Shown here piece by piece: positions 36,113 to 44,120 of a stretch of 64,000 nt of DNA. The stretch's first letter is position 1. Every line of letters starts with the position of its first letter. The notes under the pieces were generated by a model that saw only the letters and a list, made by a program, of their open reading frames with translations, had not been told where the DNA came from and did no database searches. Both the position numbers and the translations under genes were made by a program. Source of the stretch: Mucilaginibacter boryungensis (GTDB lineage: Bacteria > Bacteroidota > Bacteroidia > Sphingobacteriales > Sphingobacteriaceae). The DNA is taken from positions 1,364,001-1,428,000 of the forward strand of contig NZ_JADFFM010000002.1 in assembly GCF_015221995.1 (NCBI RefSeq), read 5' to 3'.

Positions 36113-36144
36113 CAAAAAAAAGCCTTCCGTAGTAACGGAAGGCT
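36113..36144 (-). terminator. Rho-independent terminator
   Basis: Minus-strand perfect stem AGCCTTCCGT / ACGGAAGGCT, loop TACT, then eight T residues; 17 nt after the M28 peptidase stop. Confidence 0.9.
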
Positions 36145-36160
36145 GTAATATTCATGCGGT

Positions 36161-37765
36161 TTATTTACTTGGCGGGATTGGCCCATCAACAGCGGGACGA
36201 GTATCGCGGTTAGCTAATTCCCAGCCCATAAAATAGGCATGCTGTGCACGTTTAGCTAGTAACGGGAAGTTGATCTTGCTTACCTCATCGCCAGGCTGAT
36301 GATAATCGGCATGGGTACCGTTGAACCAGAAAACAATTGGTACGCCGTGCTTAGCAAAGTTGTAATGATCTGAACGGTAGTAGAAACGGTTTTTGTCGTT
36401 CAGGTCATCATATCTATAATCCAGTTTTAGATGGGTATAGGTATTGTTGGCATCTTCGGTAATTTGGTGCAGCGTGCTGCTAAGCATTGATGAACCAATA
36501 GGGAACACATAGTTAGCTGAATCCGGGTTGCCTTTGTAATCATCGCCAATACGGCCGATCATATCAATATTCAGGTCGGTAATAGTATTAGCTAACGGAA
36601 ATACAGGATGGTCGGTATAATATTCAGAACCTAACAAACCTTTTTCTTCGCCAACATTACCCAGGAAGAGTATAGTACGGCGAGGGCCGTGGCCATCTTT
36701 TTGCGCTTGTGCAAATGCACGGGCAATAGTTAAGATACCGGTAGTACCCGAGCCATCATCGTCGGCGCCGTTATTTACTTTATCCTTTGCATCCGGTTGA
36801 AGGTTTAAACCAATATGATCGTAGTGTGCCGAGAAAACCAGGACTTCATTTTTCAGTTTTGGATCATTCCCTGGGATCATTGCCACAATATCAGCCGACA
36901 TTACATCTTTTGATTCCGTGCCGAAAGAGGTATTAACACTGGCCTTAACGGTTTGCGACTGTGGAGAACCGCCATCAATAGCAGTTTTTAAAGCGGCGTA
37001 AGTTTTACCGCTGGCCTTTAGTAATTGGTGAGCAACATCGGTAGTGATATTTATGGTTACTACACCACCCATACCGCCACGACCAGGGGTTGCAGCCGCT
37101 CCCGCCTCTTTCCTAAGGGCAACAGCAGGTTTTTGGTACATAAAACGCGGGGCCATCTGGGCCACCATAGGGTTAGCAGCTAAGATCAACGCCGGTTCTT
37201 TCGCCATAATTGCACGCATACGCGGGTTCATCATACCACGGCCCTGGCGCCCGCCTGCCGGGGGAGTTACAGGAGCAGCGCCTGCAGCAGCAGGCGGGTT
37301 TTCGTTCATTACCAAAACTACCTTCCCCTTCAGATCGGCAGTTAACTCGGCATCTGTGCCATAACCTACATAAACAATCTCGTCAGCTGTAACGGTTTTA
37401 GCTGGTGACGAGCCAGCGGCATAAAAATCTTTACCCATAGTTAATGCTTTACCATTAACTGTAAATGAATTTACTTTAAAAGTACTTAAGGTTAAGGGTA
37501 CATCTAAAAAGTACGACCCATTGTTAGCAGGCAGCAAGCCTAATTTTTTGTACTCGCCTGCTATATATTTAGCAGCCTTTTCAGCACCCGGCTGGCCTGT
37601 TTCGCGGCCTTCCATATCATCTGCTGCAATAACGCTTAATTGCATTTTTGCAAACTCAGGGGTGATCAGCTTCGAATACTTGATCGCGGTTTGATCGGGC
37701 TTTTGCTGGGCACAGGCAGCAGCCGATATGGCCATGGCTGTAACCCAAATTGCGGTTTTTTTCAT
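36161..37765 (-). CDS. M28 family zinc aminopeptidase, exported
   Basis: Exported metallopeptidase of 534 residues. The start is ATG 37765 (MKKTAIWVTAMAIS); an in-frame TTG 12 codons upstream gives no signal peptide and is unlikely. The signal ends AAACAQQ and could be a lipobox. A protease-associated insert (about residues 125-260) contains a Pro/Gly/Arg-rich loop (PPAAAGAAPVTPPAGGRQGRG is split around it). The M28 catalytic domain follows: VFSAHYDHIGL (His, Asp ligand region), NNGADDDGSGTTG (metal-bridging Asp), GNVGEEKGLLGSEYY (catalytic Glu pair), NIDMIGR, and a C-terminal RSDHYNFAKHGVP / HADYHQPGDE (last His). Located 67 bp downstream of rpiB on the same strand. Confidence 0.94.
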   Translation of the reverse strand: MKKTAIWVTAMAISAAACAQQKPDQTAIKYSKLITPEFAKMQLSVIAADDMEGRETGQPGAEKAAKYIAGEYKKLGLLPANNGSYFLDVPLTLSTFKVNSFTVNGKALTMGKDFYAAGSSPAKTVTADEIVYVGYGTDAELTADLKGKVVLVMNENPPAAAGAAPVTPPAGGRQGRGMMNPRMRAIMAKEPALILAANPMVAQMAPRFMYQKPAVALRKEAGAAATPGRGGMGGVVTINITTDVAHQLLKASGKTYAALKTAIDGGSPQSQTVKASVNTSFGTESKDVMSADIVAMIPGNDPKLKNEVLVFSAHYDHIGLNLQPDAKDKVNNGADDDGSGTTGILTIARAFAQAQKDGHGPRRTILFLGNVGEEKGLLGSEYYTDHPVFPLANTITDLNIDMIGRIGDDYKGNPDSANYVFPIGSSMLSSTLHQITEDANNTYTHLKLDYRYDDLNDKNRFYYRSDHYNFAKHGVPIVFWFNGTHADYHQPGDEVSKINFPLLAKRAQHAYFMGWELANRDTRPAVDGPIPPSK

Positions 37766-37832
37766 TTTTTTTTGATCAGTTAATCCGCTATTTAGCGGCA
37801 ATTATTTAGTTTGTTTTAGTTTTTTCTTTTTA

Positions 37833-38267
37833 TCAGCAAGCCATTTTGTTAACCCGCGTGGCGTGCCTGCCGCCTTCAAATTCAGTTGAAAGGAATGTGC
37901 TTACAATCTCTTTTGCCATATCCAATGATATAAACCTGGCTGGAATACAAACAATATTGGCATTATTATGCTGGCGCGCCAATGCGGCAAGTTCGGTATT
38001 CCAGCAAATAGCCGCGCGGATGCCCTGATGTTTATTAGCAGTAATAGCTACGCCATTAGCACTCCCGCAAACCAGTATACCAAAATCGGCATTGCCGCTT
38101 TCCACCGCTGAAGCTACAGGGTGGGCAAAGTCAGGATAATCGACAGAGTCGGGCGAATATGTACCAAAGTCTTCTACTTCATTTTCCGGCAAACTATTGG
38201 CCAATGCCTGTTTATATTCAAAGCCTGCGTGATCAGACCCGATAGCGATTTTTACCCCTGTATTCAT
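37833..38267 (-). CDS. rpiB: Ribose 5-phosphate isomerase B
   Basis: Cytosolic isomerase of 144 residues interconverting ribose 5-phosphate and ribulose 5-phosphate. Family marks are IAIGSDHAGFEYK at the N terminus (Asp and His of the active site), VEDFGTYSPDSVDYPDFAHPVASAV, the CGSANGVAITANKHQGIRA loop with the catalytic Cys near residue 68, and HNNANIVCIPARF. A TANNTTTG box ends 5 nt before the ATG. A short perfect hairpin (CCGCTA / TAGCGG at 37785-37798) lies between it and the M28 gene, without a T-run. Confidence 0.97.
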   Translation of the reverse strand: MNTGVKIAIGSDHAGFEYKQALANSLPENEVEDFGTYSPDSVDYPDFAHPVASAVESGNADFGILVCGSANGVAITANKHQGIRAAICWNTELAALARQHNNANIVCIPARFISLDMAKEIVSTFLSTEFEGGRHATRVNKMAC

Positions 38268-38272
38268 TATCT

Positions 38273-38303
38273 CAAATGTATTTAGAATTTATTGGCAACT
38301 AAA
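38273..38303 (-). promoter_or_regulatory. Promoter abutting rpiB start
   Basis: Minus strand TTTA (38303-38300), 19 nt, perfect TACATTTG (38280-38273), then 5 nt to the ATG. Confidence 0.55.
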
Positions 38304-38425
38304 GTAACTATTTTGTTAGGAAGATGGGCCTGCCTGCTTAAAAATGCAGTTGCCTTAGCTTGAATGCTGCGAATTTTTAAACATTTATCCTATTCACTTG
38401 TCATATTTTCAAATAAATTAAAACT

Positions 38426-38908
38426 ATGAAAAAGATGATCTTTGCAGTCGCTTTAGTATTAAGTGGCTTTGCAGTTAAAGTAGCCGATGCACAACTTAAA
38501 GTCAATTTTAATTTAAACATCGGGAGTCAGCCAGATTGGGGCCCGACCGGGTATGACCATGTTGAATATTATTATTTACCCGATATTGATGCTTATTATT
38601 ATGTGCCCGGCCATCAATATGTATACCGGCAAAACAATACCTGGGTGCGTACCGCAACCCTGCCCCCCAGGTATCGTAACTTTGATGTGTATAACAGCTA
38701 TAAAGTGGTAATTAACCAGCCCGAGCCCTGGCGCAACCAAGCCGCCATCCGTGCTAAATATGCCAGATATAAAGGCCAGCGCGGCAGGCAAACTATTATC
38801 CGCGACAGCCGCGATAACAAATACCGCAATCATTGGAAAGATGGTAGACATGACAATGGCCATGGCAACGATCACGGCCGCCCGGATAAAGGCAATGGGC
38901 ACCATTAA
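38426..38908 (+). CDS. Exported protein, first of two tandem paralogs
   Basis: Secreted protein of 160 residues with signal peptide ending VADAQ (about residue 23). The conserved core is FNLNIGSQPDWGPTGYDH, YYYLPDIDAYYYVPGHQYVY, NTWVRTATLPPRY and YNSYKVVINQPEPWR. The C-terminal ~35 residues are rich in His, Asp, Gly, Asn and Arg (HDNGHGNDHGRPDKGNGHH), a composition that suggests metal or polyanion binding. It is clearly homologous along its length to the next gene (39098). No named function; similar small proteins are common in Sphingobacteriaceae. Confidence 0.8.
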   Translation: MKKMIFAVALVLSGFAVKVADAQLKVNFNLNIGSQPDWGPTGYDHVEYYYLPDIDAYYYVPGHQYVYRQNNTWVRTATLPPRYRNFDVYNSYKVVINQPEPWRNQAAIRAKYARYKGQRGRQTIIRDSRDNKYRNHWKDGRHDNGHGNDHGRPDKGNGHH

Positions 38909-38930
38909 AAAGTGCGTGTTAACGTTTATA

Positions 38931-38963
38931 AAAAAACGTCCCTCTTATCGGGACGTTTTTTTA
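38931..38963 (+). terminator. Rho-independent terminator
   Basis: Perfect stem AACGTCCC / GGGACGTT with a 7-nt loop and flanking A- and T-runs between the two paralogs, which are therefore separate transcription units. Confidence 0.88.
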
Positions 38964-39097
38964 TCTATCTATCTTGTTACATACTCACCTAAACCTTTAA
39001 AATGTTGCTAAGTCCTATATATACAAAGGCGCAAGGCCTACCGGTAAAACAATTCAGACTAAAATTGCTTTTACTATCACTTAAAAACTAAAACTAT

Positions 39098-39649
39098 ATG
39101 AAAAAGTTAATTTTTGCAGCCGCACTATTAGTAAGCTGCACAGCCATACAGGTAGCACACGCCCAAATTGGGGTTAGGTTAAATTTAAACATCGGTAGCC
39201 AGCCCGATTGGGGCCCGGTAGGTTACGACCATGCCGATTATTATTACATGCCAGATGTTGATGCTTATTATGATGTCCCAGCACACCAATATGTTTATTA
39301 TGAAAATAATGTTTGGGTGCACCGGTCAAGCTTACCGGCACGTTATGGTAACTATAACCCATACAATAGCTATAAAGTAGTAATAAACCGCCCCAACCCC
39401 TGGTTAAGGAACAGTTATTACCGCCAAACCTACGCTAATTATAGAGGCCGTCGGGACCAGGTGGTAATCCGCGATAGCAGGGATGCCAAATACCGTAACC
39501 ATTGGAAGGATAATAACGGCTATGGCCGGGACGACCGACGCGATGACCATCATGACAATGGCAACCACTACGGCGACCGGAATCATGGCGGAGACCATGA
39601 CAATGGTCGTGGACATGGAAACGGCCACGGGCATGGCCGCGATAATTAA
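39098..39649 (+). CDS. Exported protein, second tandem paralog
   Basis: Secreted protein of 183 residues, signal peptide ending VAHAQ. It repeats the core of the previous gene: LNLNIGSQPDWGPVGYDH, YYYMPDVDAYYDVPAHQYVYYENNVWVHRSSLPARYGNYNPYNSYKVVIN, then DSRDAKYRNHWKD. The His/Asp/Gly/Asn-rich tail is longer (about 45 residues) than in its sister. The upstream gene starts after a similar AAACTAT-ATG context, so the duplication probably included the leader. Function unknown. Confidence 0.8.
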   Translation: MKKLIFAAALLVSCTAIQVAHAQIGVRLNLNIGSQPDWGPVGYDHADYYYMPDVDAYYDVPAHQYVYYENNVWVHRSSLPARYGNYNPYNSYKVVINRPNPWLRNSYYRQTYANYRGRRDQVVIRDSRDAKYRNHWKDNNGYGRDDRRDDHHDNGNHYGDRNHGGDHDNGRGHGNGHGHGRDN

Positions 39650-39673
39650 TATTTTACCAAGTTAATTTTGATA

Positions 39674-39709
39674 AAGAAAAGACCGTCCAAAATGGACGGT
39701 CTTTTCTTT
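39674..39709. terminator. Bidirectional rho-independent terminator
   Basis: Stem AAAAGACCGTCC / GGACGGTCTTTT with loop AAAAT, between convergent genes. Confidence 0.9.
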
Positions 39710-39715
39710 TTATGC

Positions 39716-40513
39716 TTATTTATAAAGGTTTTTGTAGATGGCCTTTGCCCAAAAATCTCCTAAAATTATGGCGCCTTCTTTATTGGGGTGCAGATAAAAT
39801 ATGCCGTCCTGCCCGCTTTCATGTTGGAAGAATTGCTCGGCGTGTTTTTTGAAAAAGCCAAAAGCCTTCCTGTCGCCCCTAAATACTTGCCCCGGGTTAG
39901 TTTTGGCGTAGCTTTTCACTACTTTTTTTATCATCGGGAAATAGGTTTGTAAACGGTTAAGCCCTTCCTGCATATAGGTAGAATGGTTGTGGGTATTAGG
40001 GCTGTACCACGTAGGTTGCTGTATAATTACGTTACAGCCCGGAAAATCTTTCAGTAGCTGGTTAATAATTGCCTGCAAATTAGCCTGGTAGTTTTCTTTA
40101 GTTACAGGCGCACCGTTTGGCCCGTTCACCGCGCTATCATTAGTCCCTAAAATAATAGAGAAAACCAGCTGGGCGTTTTTATTGGTGAAGGCTTGTGCCG
40201 CAGCTTCAACTTTAGGGAAATCTTTATTTGTAGCGGGTAAAAAATCGACAGTTGTGTGGCCGCTATACCCCTGGTTTGCAAAATTAACTACCCCAACGCC
40301 CGCTTGCTGCATTAAATATTTCGCGGCTTCATTGGGCGGGGCCTCCGTTTTCCAGTCTTTTAAACCGGCACCATGCGTAATGCTGTTGCCAATAAATACA
40401 ATGTTCAGGTCTTTTTTTGCAGTATCAGCTACCCGCGCCAGCACGGTTGTGGTGGCGATAAAACAAATGGCTAAAATTAGCAAAATGGGCCTTAAGGGGT
40501 TTTTCGATATCAT
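39716..40513 (-). CDS. SGNH/GDSL-type hydrolase, exported
   Basis: Exported esterase-like hydrolase of 265 residues with a signal segment at about residues 8-27. The SGNH blocks are visible: nucleophile Ser in IVFIGNSITHGAG (block I), Gly in NFANQGYSGHTT (block II), Asn in LGTNDSAVNG (block III), and a C-terminal DGIFYLHPNKEGAI block with the Asp/His pair. Such proteins deacetylate or de-esterify carbohydrates or lipids; the substrate is unknown. It is divergent from the lpxH-like gene with a 94-bp gap. Confidence 0.9.
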   Translation of the reverse strand: MISKNPLRPILLILAICFIATTTVLARVADTAKKDLNIVFIGNSITHGAGLKDWKTEAPPNEAAKYLMQQAGVGVVNFANQGYSGHTTVDFLPATNKDFPKVEAAAQAFTNKNAQLVFSIILGTNDSAVNGPNGAPVTKENYQANLQAIINQLLKDFPGCNVIIQQPTWYSPNTHNHSTYMQEGLNRLQTYFPMIKKVVKSYAKTNPGQVFRGDRKAFGFFKKHAEQFFQHESGQDGIFYLHPNKEGAIILGDFWAKAIYKNLYK

Positions 40514-40570
40514 ATTACAGGTAAATCAGTAAAGTAAAACTATTGAAAATTAGCGAAACAACTCTGCTCT

Positions 40571-40600
40571 TTTGGCTTTCATGCCAATAACGTATTTTTG
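40571..40600 (+). promoter_or_regulatory. Consensus promoter of lpxH-like gene
   Basis: TTTG (40571-40574), 18 nt, perfect TATTTTTG (40593-40600), then 7 nt to the ATG, giving at most a few bases of leader. Confidence 0.7.
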
Positions 40601-40607
40601 AGGCAGC

Positions 40608-41366
40608 ATGTCTAATCGCCATAAATTATATTTCGCCTCCGATTTCCATTTGGGCACCCCCAGCTACGATTCAACCCGCGAACGCGAATTACGTTTGATA
40701 CAATGGCTGGACAACATCAAAGTCGATGCTGCCGAAGTGTTTTTGATGGGGGATGTATTTGATTTTTGGTTCGAATACAAAACCGTGATCCCCAAAGGGC
40801 ACATCCGTTTTTTTGGCAAGCTGGCCGAACTGGCCGACCTTGGTATTAAACTTTACTTTTTTAAAGGCAATCACGACATGTGGATGTTTGATTATTTTAA
40901 AAAAGAATTTGGCGCAACAATTATTAGTAACGAATTGATAATGGAGCGCACCGGCAAGAAGTTTTTCCTGCACCACGGGGATGGGTTGGGCCCTGGCGAT
41001 AACTTTTATAAATTCCTGAAGAAATTTTTCCGCAGCAAATTTTGCCAGTGGCTATTTGCACGGCTGCATCCCAATTTTGGGGTAGGCATAGCGAATTATT
41101 GGAGTACCCATAGCCGCCTGGCTAATCAAAAAAAAGAGGTGGCCAAGCCCGGCGAGCAGGAATGGCTGGTAAAGTTTTGTAACGATACCTTACAAAGCAC
41201 CTACTACGATTACATGATTTTTGGCCACCGCCACTTGCCATTAGACATTCAATTGAACGGACACAGCCGCTACATTAACCTGGGCGAATGGGTAAACTAT
41301 AATTATAGCTACGCTGTATTTGACGGTGAACAACTTACGCTGCATCACCACGAAGGCCTGGAGTAA
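40608..41366 (+). CDS. UDP-2,3-diacylglucosamine diphosphatase (LpxH-like)
   Basis: Calcineurin-like metallophosphoesterase of 252 residues. The metal-binding blocks appear in order: ASDFHLG (about 10), GDVFDFWFEY (about 47), KGNHDMWMFD (about 87), LHHGDGLGPGD (about 123) and FGHRHLPL (about 205). This order and length fit the LpxH-type enzymes that release UMP from UDP-2,3-diacylglucosamine in lipid A synthesis at the inner-membrane face. No other lpx gene is near, so the assignment rests on family pattern. It is followed by prfA, which has its own -7 box. Confidence 0.88.
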   Translation: MSNRHKLYFASDFHLGTPSYDSTRERELRLIQWLDNIKVDAAEVFLMGDVFDFWFEYKTVIPKGHIRFFGKLAELADLGIKLYFFKGNHDMWMFDYFKKEFGATIISNELIMERTGKKFFLHHGDGLGPGDNFYKFLKKFFRSKFCQWLFARLHPNFGVGIANYWSTHSRLANQKKEVAKPGEQEWLVKFCNDTLQSTYYDYMIFGHRHLPLDIQLNGHSRYINLGEWVNYNYSYAVFDGEQLTLHHHEGLE

Positions 41367-41417
41367 AACATGACGCCAGACAAACCATCTGCCAAGCCGA
41401 TTTATTATTAAATTACG

Positions 41418-41425
41418 TACCTTTG
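41418..41425 (+). promoter_or_regulatory. -7 box of prfA promoter
   Basis: Perfect TACCTTTG, 54 nt before the prfA ATG. No matching TTTG was found at the expected upstream distance. Confidence 0.4.
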
Positions 41426-41479
41426 TACACTTTTTGCGGAACTGTGTAGCAGTTAACGTGAATTGGTTTTTAAAATATT

Positions 41480-42553
41480 ATGTTAGATAAATTAGAACTG
41501 ATATATCAACGCTGGAAGGATGTTGAAGCTGAACTAAGCAGCCCTGATGCGATGGCTGATATGAAACGTTTTGCCCAGCTAAACCGCGAGTATAAGGATT
41601 TGGGTAAGATTGTGGACGAGTACCACATCTATCGCAACATCATGTCCAATATAGATAGCAGTAAAGAGATTTTGGCTACCGAAAAGGATCAGGAATTTCG
41701 CGAGATGGCCCAAAGCGAACTGGACGAACTATTAGTTCAGCGCGATGAAAAAGAGGAGCAAATACGCCTGATGCTGATCCCTAAAGATCCGGAAGATAGC
41801 AAAAATGCCATAGTGGAAATACGCGGCGGTACTGGTGGCGATGAAGCCGCCCTTTTTGCCGGCGACCTTTATCGCATGTATATGCGCTATTGCGAAAAAC
41901 GTGGCTGGAAAACCGAATTGGTTGATTATACCGAAGGCACCAGTGGCGGCTACAAAGAAATTGTATTTAATATCCTGGCCGAGGATGCTTATGGTACTAT
42001 GAAATATGAGTCAGGTGTACATCGCGTACAACGTGTGCCTGATACAGAAACGCAGGGCCGTGTGCATACATCAGCCGCGACAGTGGTGGTACTGCCAGAG
42101 GTTGACGAGTTTGATATTGATTTACAGGTAAGCGATATCCGTAAAGACCTGTTCTGCGCCTCGGGGCCAGGCGGGCAATCGGTAAATACTACTTATTCTG
42201 CGGTACGTTTAACGCACATTCCAACCGGTGTAGTAGCCCAGTGCCAGGATCAGAAATCGCAGTTGAAGAATTATGACAAGGCTTTGCAGGTATTACGTTC
42301 GCGTGTGTATGAGATGGAACTGCAAAAACATTTGGAAGAGGTTTCTAAAAAACGCAAGACCATGGTATCAACCGGCGACAGGTCGGCAAAGGTGCGTACT
42401 TATAACTATCCGCAAGGCCGTGTTACCGAACACCGCATTGGCTTAACTATATACAATTTACCAAACGTAATGAATGGCGATTTACAGGAAATCCTGGAAT
42501 CGTTGCAGTTTGCAGAGAATGCTGAAAGGTTAAAAGAGGGTACAGCAGCTTAA
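41480..42553 (+). CDS. prfA: Peptide chain release factor 1
   Basis: Translation release factor of 357 residues recognising UAA and UAG stops. The peptidyl-tRNA hydrolysis motif GGQ is at 231-233 inside SGPGGQSVNTTYSAVRLTHIPTG. Other family segments are EIRGGTGGDEAALFAGDLYRMY (about 115-136) and RVHTSAATVVVLPE before the decoding region. The C-terminal TYNYPQGRVTEHRIG is typical of RF1. No frameshift as found in RF2 genes. A strong terminator follows at 20 nt. Confidence 0.97.
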   Translation: MLDKLELIYQRWKDVEAELSSPDAMADMKRFAQLNREYKDLGKIVDEYHIYRNIMSNIDSSKEILATEKDQEFREMAQSELDELLVQRDEKEEQIRLMLIPKDPEDSKNAIVEIRGGTGGDEAALFAGDLYRMYMRYCEKRGWKTELVDYTEGTSGGYKEIVFNILAEDAYGTMKYESGVHRVQRVPDTETQGRVHTSAATVVVLPEVDEFDIDLQVSDIRKDLFCASGPGGQSVNTTYSAVRLTHIPTGVVAQCQDQKSQLKNYDKALQVLRSRVYEMELQKHLEEVSKKRKTMVSTGDRSAKVRTYNYPQGRVTEHRIGLTIYNLPNVMNGDLQEILESLQFAENAERLKEGTAA

Positions 42554-42573
42554 CCGCTAATGCAATAACACCT

Positions 42574-42603
42574 ATGCCACCTAACCTGGTGGCATTTTTT
42601 TTT
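42574..42603 (+). terminator. Rho-independent terminator of prfA
   Basis: Perfect stem ATGCCACC / GGTGGCAT, loop TAACCT, then nine T residues. Confidence 0.9.
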
Positions 42604-42664
42604 GAAATTAACCGGCACATTCACAGTTTTTTATAGCTGAAGTTTGTGTTTTTGAAAAAATCCC

Positions 42665-42694
42665 TTGTGTAATAAAATTAGGTGCGTATATTTG
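42665..42694 (+). promoter_or_regulatory. Promoter of tRNA-Asp
   Basis: TTG (in TTGTG, 42665), then perfect TATATTTG at 42687-42694, a spacing of about 17-19 nt; 15 nt before the mature tRNA 5' end. Confidence 0.7.
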
Positions 42695-42709
42695 CAATCC
42701 CAAATGGGA

Positions 42710-42783
42710 GGAGTGGTAGTTCAGCTGGTTAGAATACATGCCTGTCACGCATGGGGTCGCGGGTTCGAGTCCCGTCCATTCCG
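42710..42783 (+). tRNA. tRNA-Asp (GTC)
   Basis: A 74-nt cloverleaf. The acceptor stem GGAGTGG pairs with CCATTCC (one G-T wobble) and discriminator G. The D-arm begins TAGTTCAGCTGGTTAGAA, the anticodon loop is CTGTCAC with anticodon GTC, and the T-arm is GCGGGTTCGAGTCCCGT. The CCA end is not encoded. It has its own promoter and terminator and is therefore an isolated tRNA gene. Confidence 0.96.
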
Positions 42784-42811
42784 CTAAATCAATATTAAAA
42801 TTGAGCAAAAC

Positions 42812-42841
42812 CCTTCAAATGGTATCATTTGAAGGTTTTTT
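42812..42841 (+). terminator. Rho-independent terminator of tRNA-Asp
   Basis: Perfect 10-bp stem CCTTCAAATG / CATTTGAAGG, loop GTAT, then six T residues. Confidence 0.9.
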
Positions 42842-43160
42842 GTTTTTAGGCGACACCATAATATTCAAGTTTTCGCAATGAAAATGATTCAAATTCGGGA
42901 GTTAACTCCCATGTCGCCAACATACTCCCGAATATAGGTATCTCGCTGTTTATCAAACTGTTCAATAATTGCCCATCTTGATTTCAAGTGATCAAATTAA
43001 CAATTTTGTTCACTTGAAAAGCAAGTTATAACATCGCGTACCCCCATTGCCTGGCGGCACTTAAAAAAGATGGCATTATAATGAATGTAAAAGTAACTGC
43101 CCTGGTATTGTCCCGGGAGCATACCGAAAATATAGGAGTGACTGCTGTTATTATGCCAGG
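42842..43160. other. Intergenic stretch without recognised gene
   Basis: About 320 bp between tRNA-Asp and the FMN-binding gene. It has an inverted repeat GGGAGTTAACTCCC (42897-42910) and two separated AAGTGA/TCACTTG segments near 42985-43015. A 27-codon open frame at 43081-43164 has no recognisable match. It may be decayed DNA next to a tRNA; no integrase or copy of the tRNA end was found. Confidence 0.4.
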
Positions 43161-43619
43161 CTAATTTTGGCTTTGCTCAAAACGTCCGGTCATCCGGTCT
43201 AACCGAATCTTGTAAATAATAATCTCTACAGTATCACCAATATCGCTGTCGCGTTCGGTGATGCCATGAGAGGGATGGTCGCCGGGGTTGTTAGAAAAAG
43301 GCATGATCCGATGAATAAGGCCTTGCATTAACCGTTCCTTTTCTTCCAGATCGGTTACCTCCTCAAATTCTCCCCAAGCCACTACGCTTTTCCAGTGAAA
43401 GATATTGTTTATCTCATCTACTTCAAAACAAACCTTAGGGTTCAGGCGCATCATATCGATCTTTTTACCTTTTCCGGCATGACTGTAAATATATGGCGCA
43501 CTATAAACGTAGTTGATCGGAACAATGTAAGTATCGCCATCAGCATGACATGCGATACGACCGGTAACCTGCTGCTTTAGCAGGTCTTCCATTTGTGCAT
43601 CTGTGAGTTTGCCTAACAT
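43161..43619 (-). CDS. Pyridoxamine 5'-phosphate oxidase-like FMN-binding protein
   Basis: Split-barrel flavin-binding protein of 152 residues. The pattern LGKLTDAQMEDLLKQQVTGRIACHADGDTYIVPINYVY, then YSHAGKGKKIDMMRLNPKVCFEVDEI and WKSVVAWGEFEEV, matches the family of small PNPOx-like (pyridoxamine 5'-phosphate oxidase-related) proteins. Members may bind FMN, F420 or haem, and many have unknown substrates. It is not a true PdxH (too short). It reads away from the kdp operon, with a 412-bp region between that holds the kdp control sites. Confidence 0.88.
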   Translation of the reverse strand: MLGKLTDAQMEDLLKQQVTGRIACHADGDTYIVPINYVYSAPYIYSHAGKGKKIDMMRLNPKVCFEVDEINNIFHWKSVVAWGEFEEVTDLEEKERLMQGLIHRIMPFSNNPGDHPSHGITERDSDIGDTVEIIIYKIRLDRMTGRFEQSQN

Positions 43620-43896
43620 AGTTCATTTACTAAATTATTCAAAGATTGCAAACTTTTAGATCTGTCGGAATGATCAAAGTGGCAGAAAACTGTGATCGGA
43701 ATCATTTAACATCTTACTGGATCTTTGAACGGGTCCGGGGGATAAAAAATAATAGCCATTTCTTATCAAACAAAATATAGGTCTCGGTTTCCAGACAAGC
43801 AAAATCAAAGTTATTATTTATCTCTATTAATCATAAGTGCATCAAATAGCCGGGTATACACCTTTTAAATTATTCCACAGTTTGTTTTGGAAATCA

Positions 43897-43917
43897 ACCC
43901 TATCATAATGGTAGGGT
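43897..43917. promoter_or_regulatory. Candidate enhancer site (UAS) for the kdp sigma-54 promoter
   Basis: Palindrome with half-sites ACCCTATCAT and ATGGTAGGGT around a central A (9 of 10 positions symmetric). Its centre is 86 bp upstream of the -24 GG. The same sequence, 18 of 21 identical, stands before kup at 54093. A following T-run means it could also act as a terminator. Confidence 0.55.
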
Positions 43918-43991
43918 TTTTTTATAAGATTACGTCTTGCATGTGAATTAATCTATTGATAATTAGAATATTGACTAAAAAATAAAATTAC

Positions 43992-44007
43992 TGGTATTGG
44001 TTTGGCA
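43992..44007 (+). promoter_or_regulatory. Candidate sigma-54 (-24/-12) promoter of kdp
   Basis: TGGTATTGGTTTGGCA: GG at 43993-43994 and GC at 44005-44006, spaced by exactly 10 nt as sigma-54 requires. The -12 part is TGGC instead of TTGC. The start site would be about 44018, 14 nt before the first small ORF. Confidence 0.55.
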
Positions 44008-44031
44008 TGGCTAAATTAAAAATCAAATAAA

Positions 44032-44115
44032 ATGATCACAACCTTGCTCTTGCTGGCCATTTTGCTTCTAAGCCGGCTCATTTTTAAATCCATCGACTGG
44101 TTCGAGAAAATCTAA
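44032..44115 (+). CDS. Small hydrophobic peptide upstream of kdpF
   Basis: Open frame of 27 codons: an ATG, one hydrophobic helix (ITTLLLLAILLLSRLIF) and a short charged tail (KSIDWFEKI). It is not KdpF, which follows 5 bp later, but has the same size and topology. Its position right after the predicted promoter and its tight spacing to kdpF suggest it is translated as part of the operon. Possible roles are a second small Kdp subunit or a leader peptide; neither is shown. Confidence 0.6.
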   Translation: MITTLLLLAILLLSRLIFKSIDWFEKI

Positions 44116-44120
44116 TCATC

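Larger units (their letters stand above)
43620..44031. promoter_or_regulatory. Control region upstream of the kdp operon
   Basis: A 412-bp AT-rich gap between divergent genes. It contains a 21-bp palindrome (43897-43917) and a -24/-12 promoter candidate (43992-44007), listed separately. A GATC-containing inverted segment (GATCAAAG ... GATCTTTGA) near 43670-43727 was noted but not interpreted. No gene seen. Confidence 0.55.

Noticed and set aside
42608..42808. Open frame on the minus strand across the tRNA-Asp region
   Set aside because: It is the reverse strand of a clear tRNA cloverleaf and its promoter, so it is not a gene.
43081..43164. A 27-codon ORF (MNVKVTALVLSREHTENIGV...) before the FMN-binding gene
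   Set aside because: It has no recognisable domain, no helix or promoter, and its end overlaps the stop of the convergent gene. It is likely chance.
43897..43925. Simple terminator explanation for the kdp palindrome
   Set aside because: The T-run makes it possible, but no gene on this strand ends nearby to be terminated, and the near-identical copy before kup argues for a regulatory site. Left open as an alternative.
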